A stretch of DNA of 39,072 bases. It comes from an uncultured Clostridia bacterium (lineage in GTDB: Bacteria > Bacillota > Clostridia > Oscillospirales > CAG-272). Shown one piece after another: positions 25,478 through 32,609 of this stretch (positions within the stretch are counted from its first letter, which is position 1; every line of letters begins with the position of its first letter). The notes under the pieces were generated by a model that was given only the letters and a program-made list of their open reading frames with translations, did no database searches and was not told where the DNA came from. Location: assembly GCA_948466345.1 (NCBI GenBank), contig CAOKAC010000012.1, forward strand, positions 1 through 39,072. Direction: 5' to 3'. A program made the position numbers and the translations under genes.

Positions 25478-26155
25478 TTATTGTATCATCAGTTCCAGAT
25501 TTTCCATCTGGAGCGGTGTTACCTTTTTCTTATTTCTTTCAATATATCCCGCTTCACATAAGCTGTCCATGGCTCTGTAGAGAGAAGCTCGTCCTACACC
25601 CAACTGTTCGGAGAGCGCACCATAGGATACATCCAGTTCCCAGCTCCCATCTGAGCCAAGAGGCAAATGCAGCAAATATAGTATCAAACGTTCTTTAGCG
25701 CTGCCAGCAGTAAAAGCTGTAATTTTTCGATTCAAAAAGGAAATCCGATCAGACAAAAAAGCAATATAGTTTTGTGCAGCTACAGGCTCCTGTAAACATA
25801 TGTTCTGCACCAACGGAGTTGGTATATAAAAAACGCGGCATGTTTCTATTGCACGCACACAGGTACGATAGCTCCGCTCTCGTGAGAATAAGGACGCGGC
25901 GCCAAAGGAATCTCCTGCATATATTGTGCGCAAAAGCGCAGGACGTTTTTCATCTTCGGACAAAATTTGTGCGCTTCCATCTGTCAGCACAGCCAACCCT
26001 AGCGGATCTTCCCGTGTAGAGAGAAGAATCTCGTCTGTATTGTATTCCTGCACAATTCCTTTATTTTGTATATGAAATCTCCCATCCAACGCAGCAAAAT
26101 CTATTCCCTGAAAAAGAAAAAGCGATGAAAGCATTTCCCGAATCGTTTTATTCAT
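25478..26155 (-). CDS. Crp/Fnr-family transcriptional regulator
   Basis: The 225-residue protein has a cyclic-nucleotide-binding-like N-terminal domain (about residues 15-135, with DSFGAASLF as the phosphate-cassette-like element). A C-terminal winged helix-turn-helix has YGALSEQLGVGRASLYRAMDSL as the recognition region. No cluster-type Cys motif of Fnr is visible at the N-terminus, so an oxygen-sensing 4Fe-4S switch is not supported. The ATG at 26155 is 9 nt after GGAG; the longer open frame upstream is promoter. It is first in an operon with an ABC importer 24 nt downstream, so it probably controls uptake of the same ligand. Confidence 0.88.
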   Translation of the reverse strand: MNKTIREMLSSLFLFQGIDFAALDGRFHIQNKGIVQEYNTDEILLSTREDPLGLAVLTDGSAQILSEDEKRPALLRTIYAGDSFGAASLFSRERSYRTCVRAIETCRVFYIPTPLVQNICLQEPVAAQNYIAFLSDRISFLNRKITAFTAGSAKERLILYLLHLPLGSDGSWELDVSYGALSEQLGVGRASLYRAMDSLCEAGYIERNKKKVTPLQMENLELMIQ

Positions 26156-26169
26156 AATGTATCTCCAGC

Positions 26170-26201
26170 CATACATTTGTCTCACATGAGACAAATGTAT
26201 G
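26170..26201. promoter_or_regulatory. Perfect 15-bp palindromic operator at the regulator promoter
   Basis: CATACATTTGTCTCA at 26170-26184 is repeated exactly in inverted form at 26187-26201, with CA between. The core TTTGTCTCA/TGAGACAAA has the two-fold design of Crp/Fnr sites but not the TGTGA or TTGAT half-site. It overlaps the -10 box and the predicted start of transcription of the regulator gene, the usual place for a repressor or autoregulator. Confidence 0.75.
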
Positions 26202-26227
26202 ATAACAAAAAGTATGTATTCCGTCAA
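26199..26227 (-). promoter_or_regulatory. Promoter of the Crp/Fnr-ABC operon
   Basis: On the minus strand TTGACG (26227-26222), a 17-nt spacer and TATCAT (26204-26199). Transcription would start inside the palindrome, about 35 nt before the ATG at 26155. Confidence 0.65.
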
Positions 26228-26277
26228 TACTGAAAGAAAAAAATAATGTGAATAATATGTAAACATGTGGAAATGTA

Positions 26278-26306
26278 TTGAAATCCTGGGTAAAATATAA
26301 TAGAAT
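26278..26306 (+). promoter_or_regulatory. Candidate promoter of the nucleotidyltransferase-galE-galM run
   Basis: TTGAAA at 26278-26283, a 17-nt spacer and TAGAAT at 26301-26306, 67 nt before the ATG. It is divergent from the Crp/Fnr promoter 50 nt away; no copy of the palindrome lies near it. Confidence 0.45.
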
Positions 26307-26373
26307 ATACAAGGTTATAAACGGATATTAAAATTGTAATGCTATATTTATTGGCAAAATTGGAGGTTTTAAA

Positions 26374-27279
26374 ATGACATTGCTTGTCTTAGCTGCCGGA
26401 ATGGGTTCTCGTTATGGCGGACTTAAACAAATTGATCCCTTTACAGAAGACGGTGAGTTTATTATTGACTTTTCCGTATTCGATGCACTGCAGGCCGGAT
26501 TTGACCGGGTGGTGTTTATTATAAAAAAAGAAAATTATGAGGATTTCCGGGAAACCATTGGCGTTCGACTGGAAGGAAAAGTGAAAGTGGAATATGCTTT
26601 CCAGAGCATGGAACATCTAGTTCCCGCCGATAAGATTCTTCCGGAACGTACGAAACCTTGGGGAACTGCCCAGGCAATTCTGTGCGCAGAAGAAGTTGTT
26701 GGAAACGATACTTTTGCAGTCATCAACGCAGACGATTTTTACGGCAGGGACGCTTACAACAAAGCAGCAGCATTTTTAAAGGATGCCGCCGCAAGAGAAG
26801 AAAATACGTACGCTATGGTGGGATATCGGCTTGGCAATACATTGACGGATAACGGTAGTGTTGCCAGAGGTGTATGTGTAACAGAAAACGGATATCTTTC
26901 TGAAATCGTAGAACGTACAAAAATATATAAAACTTCAGAAGGCGGCCGTTTTGAAGACGAAAAGGGAGAGACGATTGAACTTCCTGCAGATACTGTTGTC
27001 TCAATGAATTTCTGGTGTTTTACACCTTCTGTATTTGCCGGTGCAAAGAAGTATTTTCAAGAATTTTTGAATGACCCCAACAGAGATCCTTTTAAAGGCG
27101 AGTGCTTTTTACCCAATGTTGTTGGTCAGATGAAAAATGATGGCTTCTGTACTGTGAAAGTGATTGAAACTTCGGCTAAATGGTACGGCGTCACCTATGC
27201 TGATGACAAACCGGGGGTCGTAGAGCAGCTTCATACCATGATCGAAAATGGAACCTATCCCAAGGGACTTTGGAAATAA
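26374..27279 (+). CDS. Sugar nucleotidyltransferase-like protein
   Basis: The 301-residue protein starts LLVLAAGMGSRYGGLKQ, the nucleotide-binding signature of the NTP_transferase family (GT-A fold), and has VINADDFYGRDAY as the metal-binding Asp region. EFIIDFSVFDAL and GTAQAILCAEE are also family-like. Relatives make NDP-sugars from sugar 1-phosphates. This branch is common in Clostridia and often lacks a proven substrate. GGAGG lies before the ATG. It is followed by galE at 20 nt and then galM, so a UDP-hexose role is likely. Confidence 0.82.
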   Translation: MTLLVLAAGMGSRYGGLKQIDPFTEDGEFIIDFSVFDALQAGFDRVVFIIKKENYEDFRETIGVRLEGKVKVEYAFQSMEHLVPADKILPERTKPWGTAQAILCAEEVVGNDTFAVINADDFYGRDAYNKAAAFLKDAAAREENTYAMVGYRLGNTLTDNGSVARGVCVTENGYLSEIVERTKIYKTSEGGRFEDEKGETIELPADTVVSMNFWCFTPSVFAGAKKYFQEFLNDPNRDPFKGECFLPNVVGQMKNDGFCTVKVIETSAKWYGVTYADDKPGVVEQLHTMIENGTYPKGLWK

Positions 27280-27299
27280 CGCGAAAGGAAAACAATGCT

Positions 27300-28319
27300 A
27301 TGGCTATTTTAATTACAGGTGGTACAGGCTTTATTGGATCCCACACTGTCGTAGAACTGATTAAGGATGGCAGAGAAGTAGTGATTCTGGACAATCTGTC
27401 CAACAGCAAACGCTGTGTGCTTCAGCGCATCGAGAAGATCACAGGCGTACTGCCGAAATTTTACGAGGCGGATTTGCTGGACTATGCTGCAACGGAAAAA
27501 GTTTTCCAGGAAAACAACATTGATTCTGTAATCCATTTTGCAGGTCTCAAAGCAGTAGGAGAATCTGTTGAAAAGCCGTTGGAATACTATCATAATAACT
27601 TAACGGGAACGCTGCATCTTTGCAGCTTGATGCGCAAATACGCAGTAAAACGTATTGTGTTTTCTTCCTCTGCCACTGTTTATGGTTCCCCTGCGGAAAT
27701 TCCGATTACAGAGCAGTGTCCTAAGGGCGTCTGCACAAACCCATACGGATGGACCAAATGGATGATTGAGCAGATTCTCACCGATATTACAGTACCCGAT
27801 TCAGATATGAGTGTAGTCAATCTTCGGTATTTCAATCCTATCGGTGCCCATGAAAGCGGCCTTATTGGAGAAGATCCTCAGGGCATTCCAAACAACCTTT
27901 TGCCGTATGTTTCCAGAGTTGGAGCAGGTAAACTGAAATGCCTCACAGTACACGGCAACGACTATGATACCCCGGATGGAACCGGTGTTCGTGATTATAT
28001 TCATGTAGTTGATCTGTCTCTCGCACATTTGAAAGCATTGGACTGGACCCAGGCGAACAAAGGCGTAGGTACATTTAATGTTGGTACGGGAAATGGCTAT
28101 TCCGTGTTGGAAATTGTCCGCGCTTATGAAAAAGCCAGCGGAAAAAAGGTTCCTTATAAAATCGGACCGCGTCGGGCAGGTGATATCGGAGAATGTTATG
28201 CCAGCCCAAAGAAAGCGCTTCAAGAACTTGGATGGAAAGCGCAGCGGGGAATTGAAGAAATGTGTACGGATCTTGCCCGTTGGCAGGAAATGAACCCGGA
28301 CGGATATCCGGACGAATAA
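27300..28319 (+). CDS. galE: UDP-glucose 4-epimerase
   Basis: GalE interconverts UDP-glucose and UDP-galactose with bound NAD. The 339-residue extended SDR has GGTGFIGSH (NAD-binding glycine motif), HFAGLKAVGES, SSSATVYG with the catalytic Ser/Thr, and NPYGWTKWMIE (Tyr-x3-Lys). RYFNPIGAH and GVRDYIHVVDL are GalE hallmarks. The start at 27300 (MAILITGGTG) follows GAAAGG by 11 nt; the ten codons upstream are not family sequence. It lies between the nucleotidyltransferase and galM. Confidence 0.96.
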   Translation: MAILITGGTGFIGSHTVVELIKDGREVVILDNLSNSKRCVLQRIEKITGVLPKFYEADLLDYAATEKVFQENNIDSVIHFAGLKAVGESVEKPLEYYHNNLTGTLHLCSLMRKYAVKRIVFSSSATVYGSPAEIPITEQCPKGVCTNPYGWTKWMIEQILTDITVPDSDMSVVNLRYFNPIGAHESGLIGEDPQGIPNNLLPYVSRVGAGKLKCLTVHGNDYDTPDGTGVRDYIHVVDLSLAHLKALDWTQANKGVGTFNVGTGNGYSVLEIVRAYEKASGKKVPYKIGPRRAGDIGECYASPKKALQELGWKAQRGIEEMCTDLARWQEMNPDGYPDE

Positions 28320-28329
28320 GACACTACAT

Positions 28330-28354
28330 GCGGGACGCCAGGCAGGCGTCCCGC
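28330..28354. other. GC-rich hairpin between galE and galM
   Basis: GCGGGACGCC (28330-28339) pairs perfectly with GGCGTCCCGC (28345-28354) around a 5-nt loop. No T-run follows (AAATATATA), so it is not a classical terminator. It may protect the galE mRNA 3' end or adjust galM expression. Confidence 0.6.
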
Positions 28355-28384
28355 AAATATATACTATAGTGGAGTAGGAAGCTC

Positions 28385-29443
28385 ATGATTATAAAAGAAC
28401 CTTTTGGAAAATCGCCGGAAGGCAGCGAAATATATGCATATACCTTAAAAAATGCCTCTGGTGTGTCTGCAAAAATTACCAATTTTGGCGGAATTATTAT
28501 CAGCCTGTGGGTGAAGGATAAAAACGGTGTGCATCGGGATGTTGTCTGTGGATTTGATGATTTAGATGGATACCTGCAAGCAGACGGTTATCAGGGTGCG
28601 CTGATTGGGCGAGTAACCAATCGAATCCGTGGTGCGTCCTTTCAGCTGGATGAGAAAACATATACGCTCTGCCCAAATTTCGGTAATTTTTCCGCACATG
28701 GCGGCAAAATTGGATTCAACCGTCGAACATGGGGGGCGAGGCCCATTGATGGAGAAGAGCCATCCCTTGTTCTTACATATGTCAGTCCCGATATGGAGGA
28801 AGGATACCCTGGTACCCTTGTTGTCACTGTGACTTATCAGCTTACTTCTGCTGGTGGTCTTTCCATTCGTTACGAAGCATATACAGATAAAAAGACACTC
28901 ATTAACATGACCAATCACGCCTATTTTAATCTGGATGGATACAATACGGGCAATATTACAGAGCAAATTTTATGGATTGATGCAGATACAATAAACGAAC
29001 ATGACGCCGATATTATTCCTACCGGAAAAATTCTGCCAGTAAAGGGAACCCCCTACGATTTTACGATTCCAAAGGCAATCGGCAAAGATTTTGACAGCGA
29101 TCCAGATATGGAAAAACAAGCGGGCGGGTACGACAACAACTTTATTTTTAACAATTACGATGGCCAAATGCGTCTGCGTGCCTGTTTGCATTCAAAAGCC
29201 TCCGGCATCAAAATGCAGGTGCTTACCAACCAACCCTGTATCGGCATCTATACAGCCAATATGCTGAATCCGAACGATGTTCCATTCAAGGGCGGTGTAA
29301 AACAGGTAAGGCGCGGCGCTGTTTGCTTTGAAACGCAAAAAATGCCGGACGCAGTCCATCATCCAAACTTTACAGATACCACACTTTCCCCGGGAGAATA
29401 TTACGACTATACGACTATTTTCCAATTTAAAACGGACGTTTAA
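28385..29443 (+). CDS. galM: Aldose 1-epimerase (galactose mutarotase)
   Basis: GalM interconverts the alpha and beta anomers of galactose or glucose at the entry of the Leloir pathway. The 352-residue protein has the family blocks NFGGIIISLWVKD, GRVTNRI, SAHGG, LINMTNHAYFNLDG with the catalytic His, and VCFETQKMPDAVHHPNF with the catalytic Glu. Length is normal. GGAGTAGG precedes the ATG. It ends the nucleotidyltransferase-galE-galM run at a bidirectional terminator. galK and galT are not in this window. Confidence 0.95.
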   Translation: MIIKEPFGKSPEGSEIYAYTLKNASGVSAKITNFGGIIISLWVKDKNGVHRDVVCGFDDLDGYLQADGYQGALIGRVTNRIRGASFQLDEKTYTLCPNFGNFSAHGGKIGFNRRTWGARPIDGEEPSLVLTYVSPDMEEGYPGTLVVTVTYQLTSAGGLSIRYEAYTDKKTLINMTNHAYFNLDGYNTGNITEQILWIDADTINEHDADIIPTGKILPVKGTPYDFTIPKAIGKDFDSDPDMEKQAGGYDNNFIFNNYDGQMRLRACLHSKASGIKMQVLTNQPCIGIYTANMLNPNDVPFKGGVKQVRRGAVCFETQKMPDAVHHPNFTDTTLSPGEYYDYTTIFQFKTDV

Positions 29444-29477
29444 AAAAGAGGCGGATTTTATGAATCCGCCTCTTTTT
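29443..29477. terminator. Bidirectional terminator shared by galM and yunB
   Basis: A 15-bp perfect stem (29443-29457 with 29463-29477) has a 5-nt loop and flanking A- and T-runs. It lies between convergent galM (+) and yunB (-) and overlaps the last codons of yunB. Confidence 0.9.
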
Positions 29478-30102
29478 GATAAGTGCCAAAATATGCTGAT
29501 GGAACTTCTCCCACAATAACCGTCTCGCTTGCCAGAACCTTTGTAGAAACAGTTACTGTTTCTGTGTGTCCATGATATAATATTGTGAGATCCATAGAAA
29601 CCGTCACATAAACTCTGTGACAAGTTTGATTGAATCCTGCAGATTCAAATAGACTTTCTGTATCCACAAATAGTCCGCCTGCACCAATTACATGCAGCTT
29701 CAAAGGAATTCCTCTGCCGGAAAAAATACCGCCGCCCAATACAGAGCCAAGAGGAATTTGCAATTGTACGCGAAAATCCTCCATTTTTTCTGTTAACAGT
29801 TCTGTCAACTCTGCACGAAATCCAGCCAGCGCTTGGATGTTGGTAGCCATAGAAAGAATTTTGCCGTCTGAATCATGTAATATTTCAGTAAGACTTTCCA
29901 TATCTTTTTCGGCAGCTGCAGCATATACAGTATTTTCGATAGCTGCTGTAGCGGATGTCACCGCTTTATTTTTGGCAAGAGGTCCCATAAAAGAAAATAA
30001 AGCAGTGTCTAGTAAATAGTAGCCTATGCTTAAAAGCAGCAATCCAATAAGCAATACATATAGCCATTTAGACTTTCTATATGTTTTCACAAAAGCACCC
30101 AC
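29458..30102 (-). CDS. yunB: Sporulation protein YunB
   Basis: This 214-residue protein has a single N-terminal membrane helix (about residues 14-34) and then the YunB domain. Family blocks are NKAVTSATAAIENTVY, MATNIQALAGFRAELT, VQLQIPLGSVLGG and GIPLKLHVIGAGG. YunB is a mother-cell sporulation protein of poorly defined function. The start is probably GTG at 30102, with weak GGA upstream; GTG at 30090 is an alternative. A sigma-E-like -10 (CATATACT at 30132-30125) with A/T-rich -35 lies upstream but is only a weak match. Confidence 0.85.
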   Translation of the reverse strand: MGAFVKTYRKSKWLYVLLIGLLLLSIGYYLLDTALFSFMGPLAKNKAVTSATAAIENTVYAAAAEKDMESLTEILHDSDGKILSMATNIQALAGFRAELTELLTEKMEDFRVQLQIPLGSVLGGGIFSGRGIPLKLHVIGAGGLFVDTESLFESAGFNQTCHRVYVTVSMDLTILYHGHTETVTVSTKVLASETVIVGEVPSAYFGTYQKEADS

Positions 30103-30181
30103 TTTTCCAAGTTATATATTTAATAGTATATGTTTTTTTCAAAAAAAGGTTATTTTCTGGAAAAAAGTGTATACTTTTTTA

Positions 30182-30210
30182 TGGACAGACCGAAAGATAT
30201 CTGTTATACT
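30182..30210 (+). promoter_or_regulatory. Sigma-A promoter of the MBL-gltX-glnS operon
   Basis: TGGACA at 30182-30187, a 17-nt spacer and TATACT at 30205-30210, 37 nt before the ATG at 30248. No T-box or other long leader fits in between. Confidence 0.65.
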
Positions 30211-30247
30211 AATGGAAAACCTAATCGAAACTACTAGGAATGGCGAT

Positions 30248-30886
30248 ATGATGAAAATTATAAAAATTCCTTCTGTAGGGTATGAATCCAATTGCTGGCT
30301 CCTTTTGGAAGAGGAAAGCGGATGCTTTTCCATTATTGATCCATCCTCCAGTATAGAGCAAATCCTGCAAAGTATCCGTCAAAGAAATCTTGATGAAAAA
30401 AATTTACAGTATATCCTCCTCACGCACGGACATTTTGATCATATTTTGTCTGTGGATGCTTTAAAAAAAGCCACTGGGGCGCCTGTATTGATCCACGAGG
30501 GGGATGAAAGCTTTTTGACGAACGCGGAACATAACGCATATAAACATCTTTTCCGTCGTGACTTGACAATGCAGCCGGCAGACCGCCTTCTTCAAGACGG
30601 GGATAGTCTCCCTTTGGGAAGCAGTACTATTCGTGTTATGTCAACACCCGGCCATACGCAGGGAAGTGTATGCTACATTATAGAAAACATTATGCTTACC
30701 GGAGACACTTTATTCGATCAGGATATCGGCCGAACAGATCTCTATGGCGGCAATATGGAGCAGCTGCAAAAAAGCTTGCAAATGATTGCAGCTATTCAGG
30801 AAAACTATACCATTTATCCTGGACACGGTTCTGTAACAACGCTGCAAAAGCAGCGGGCATATAATCCATATCTCAAAACCCTTTGA
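30248..30886 (+). CDS. Metallo-beta-lactamase-fold hydrolase (glyoxalase II-like)
   Basis: This 212-residue protein has the zinc ligands of the MBL fold: THGHFDH (HxHxDH), MSTPGHTQGS with the third His, and LTGDTLF with the bridging Asp. The glyoxalase II-type ending YPGHG follows. Small stand-alone members of this type (YqgX-like) hydrolyse thioesters such as S-lactoylglutathione analogues. I start it at ATG 30248, 8 nt after AGGA, since the open frame upstream covers the promoter and reads as non-family sequence. It overlaps the open frame of gltX only outside the true gltX start. Confidence 0.88.
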   Translation: MMKIIKIPSVGYESNCWLLLEEESGCFSIIDPSSSIEQILQSIRQRNLDEKNLQYILLTHGHFDHILSVDALKKATGAPVLIHEGDESFLTNAEHNAYKHLFRRDLTMQPADRLLQDGDSLPLGSSTIRVMSTPGHTQGSVCYIIENIMLTGDTLFDQDIGRTDLYGGNMEQLQKSLQMIAAIQENYTIYPGHGSVTTLQKQRAYNPYLKTL

Positions 30887-30912
30887 TTTTTATAGAAAGG
30901 CACATATATACT

Positions 30913-32586
30913 ATGAATCCATTTGAGCTTGCCGCACTTCTGTTTCCGGATGTAACCATGACGGTAGAAGAAGCAGAAACCCTATATCCGGCACGTAGCC
31001 TGCCTGAAGGAGCAAAAGTTACTCGCGTAGCGCCTTCTCCTACCGGATTTGTCCATTTCGGTACTTTGTTTCCCGCATTTGTATCTGAGCGATTGGCACA
31101 TCAAAGCGGCGGCACCTTTTATCTGCGTATTGAAGATACAGACCGCCTACGTTATGTTCCAGGGGCGGAGCAGGATTTGGTTGATACGCTGTCCTATTAC
31201 GGTATACAATTTGACGAGGGACCTAATACCAAAGGCGAATCTGGGATATACGGGCCTTACTGGCAAAGCCAGCGAAAAAGTTTGTATCATATTTTTGCAA
31301 AAAAGCTGGTACAGGAGGGACTTGCTTATCCTTATTTTCCCACAGATGAGGAACTGTCCGCACTGCATCAAACCAATAAAAAAGAAGAGAACAAAAATAA
31401 AGATTGGGCAGCACAAGCGCAGGCGGCAAAGGATACACAGACGGCACGCAGAACGGCTTGGATAGATACGGCAGAAATCGCCGTCGCCTCCGGTAGACCT
31501 TTCGTTTTATATATTCGTGCCGATGGGGATGGAGAAAAAAAGGTGTTTTTCACGGATCTGGTTAAAGGGAAGGTTGAATTTCCAGAAAACGATGAAGATT
31601 TTGTTCTTTTAAAATCCGATGGAATTCCCACATATCATTTTGCCCACGCTGTAGACGATCATCTGATGCGTACAACAGTGGTGGTGCGGGGCGAAGAATG
31701 GCTCCCAAGCTTGCCTAAGCACCTTCAACTGTTTCGTTATTTAGGATTTAAACCGCCTAAATATCTGCACATCGCACAGCTGATGCGTATGGAAGGCAAC
31801 TCAAAAAAGAAGCTGTCCAAACGGGACAAAGGTGCAGCACTCTCTGACTATAAATCTATGGGATATCCGCAGCTTTCCGTAATTGAATATGTATTCACTT
31901 TGCTCAATTCAAATTTTGAAGAATGGCGGCGGGGTAATCCGGACAAGTCTTGGGAAACTTTCCCCTTTTCTATAAAGAAAATGAGCATTTCCGGTGCACT
32001 TTTTGACTTTGACAAGCTGAATGACGTTTCTAAAAATGTAATCTCCCGTATGACAGAAAAACAGGTCTATGAGGATGTTCTTGCATGGGCCAAAGTGTAT
32101 GACCCAGATTTTGCCGCTCTCCTTGCGGCGCAGCCAGATATAGCTACTGCAGCCTTTGCCATCGGGAGAGGCGGGAGTAAACCGCGTAAGGATCTTACCA
32201 CTTGGGCAGACGCAAAAGAATATATGGGATTTTTCTTTGAACCCCTTTATAAAGTTCCAACCATCTATCCGGATATCTTCAGCCAAACGGATATCAGAAC
32301 CGCCTTGGAAGCGTTTGTATCTACCTACAATCCGGCAGACGATCAACAATCCTGGTTTGATAAAGTGAAAGAGATTGCCTCTTCACTGGGATTTGCACCG
32401 GATATGAAAGCATATAAAGCAGCGCCAGACCAGTTTAAAGGTCATATTGGAGACGTTAGTATGTTTCTGCGGGTAGCAGTCACCGGAAAGATGAACGCAC
32501 CGGATTTGTTTGCAGTAATGCAAATTTTAGGCAAAGAACAAACCCTTGCACGTATACAAAAAACGATTGATACTCTCCTATCTTGA
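30913..32586 (+). CDS. gltX: Glutamyl-tRNA synthetase, variant with HFGT motif
   Basis: This 557-residue class I enzyme ligates Glu to tRNA. APSPTGFVHFGT places HFGT (48-51) where HIGH is normal, and KKLSKRDKG puts the KMSKS-type loop at 300-304. LRIEDTDRLRY, GIPTYHFAHAVDDHLM and VVRGEEWLPSLPKH are strong GluRS blocks. It is about 70 residues longer than typical GltX, with an N-terminal lead of about 30 residues before the Rossmann fold and extra sequence near 150-165. The ATG at 30913 follows GAAAGG. The next gene is glnS, so this GluRS probably need not charge tRNA-Gln. Confidence 0.93.
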   Translation: MNPFELAALLFPDVTMTVEEAETLYPARSLPEGAKVTRVAPSPTGFVHFGTLFPAFVSERLAHQSGGTFYLRIEDTDRLRYVPGAEQDLVDTLSYYGIQFDEGPNTKGESGIYGPYWQSQRKSLYHIFAKKLVQEGLAYPYFPTDEELSALHQTNKKEENKNKDWAAQAQAAKDTQTARRTAWIDTAEIAVASGRPFVLYIRADGDGEKKVFFTDLVKGKVEFPENDEDFVLLKSDGIPTYHFAHAVDDHLMRTTVVVRGEEWLPSLPKHLQLFRYLGFKPPKYLHIAQLMRMEGNSKKKLSKRDKGAALSDYKSMGYPQLSVIEYVFTLLNSNFEEWRRGNPDKSWETFPFSIKKMSISGALFDFDKLNDVSKNVISRMTEKQVYEDVLAWAKVYDPDFAALLAAQPDIATAAFAIGRGGSKPRKDLTTWADAKEYMGFFFEPLYKVPTIYPDIFSQTDIRTALEAFVSTYNPADDQQSWFDKVKEIASSLGFAPDMKAYKAAPDQFKGHIGDVSMFLRVAVTGKMNAPDLFAVMQILGKEQTLARIQKTIDTLLS

Positions 32587-32609
32587 ACAGAAAGACGAGA
32601 TTTTGCTGT

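Noticed and set aside
28330..28354. Rho-independent terminator after galE
   Set aside because: The stem is perfect but no T-run follows in either direction; listed as an undefined hairpin.
30026..30247. N-terminal extension of the MBL hydrolase
   Set aside because: This part of the frame overlaps yunB and the promoter TGGACA-N17-TATACT, and the family starts at the KIIKIPSVGYE block.
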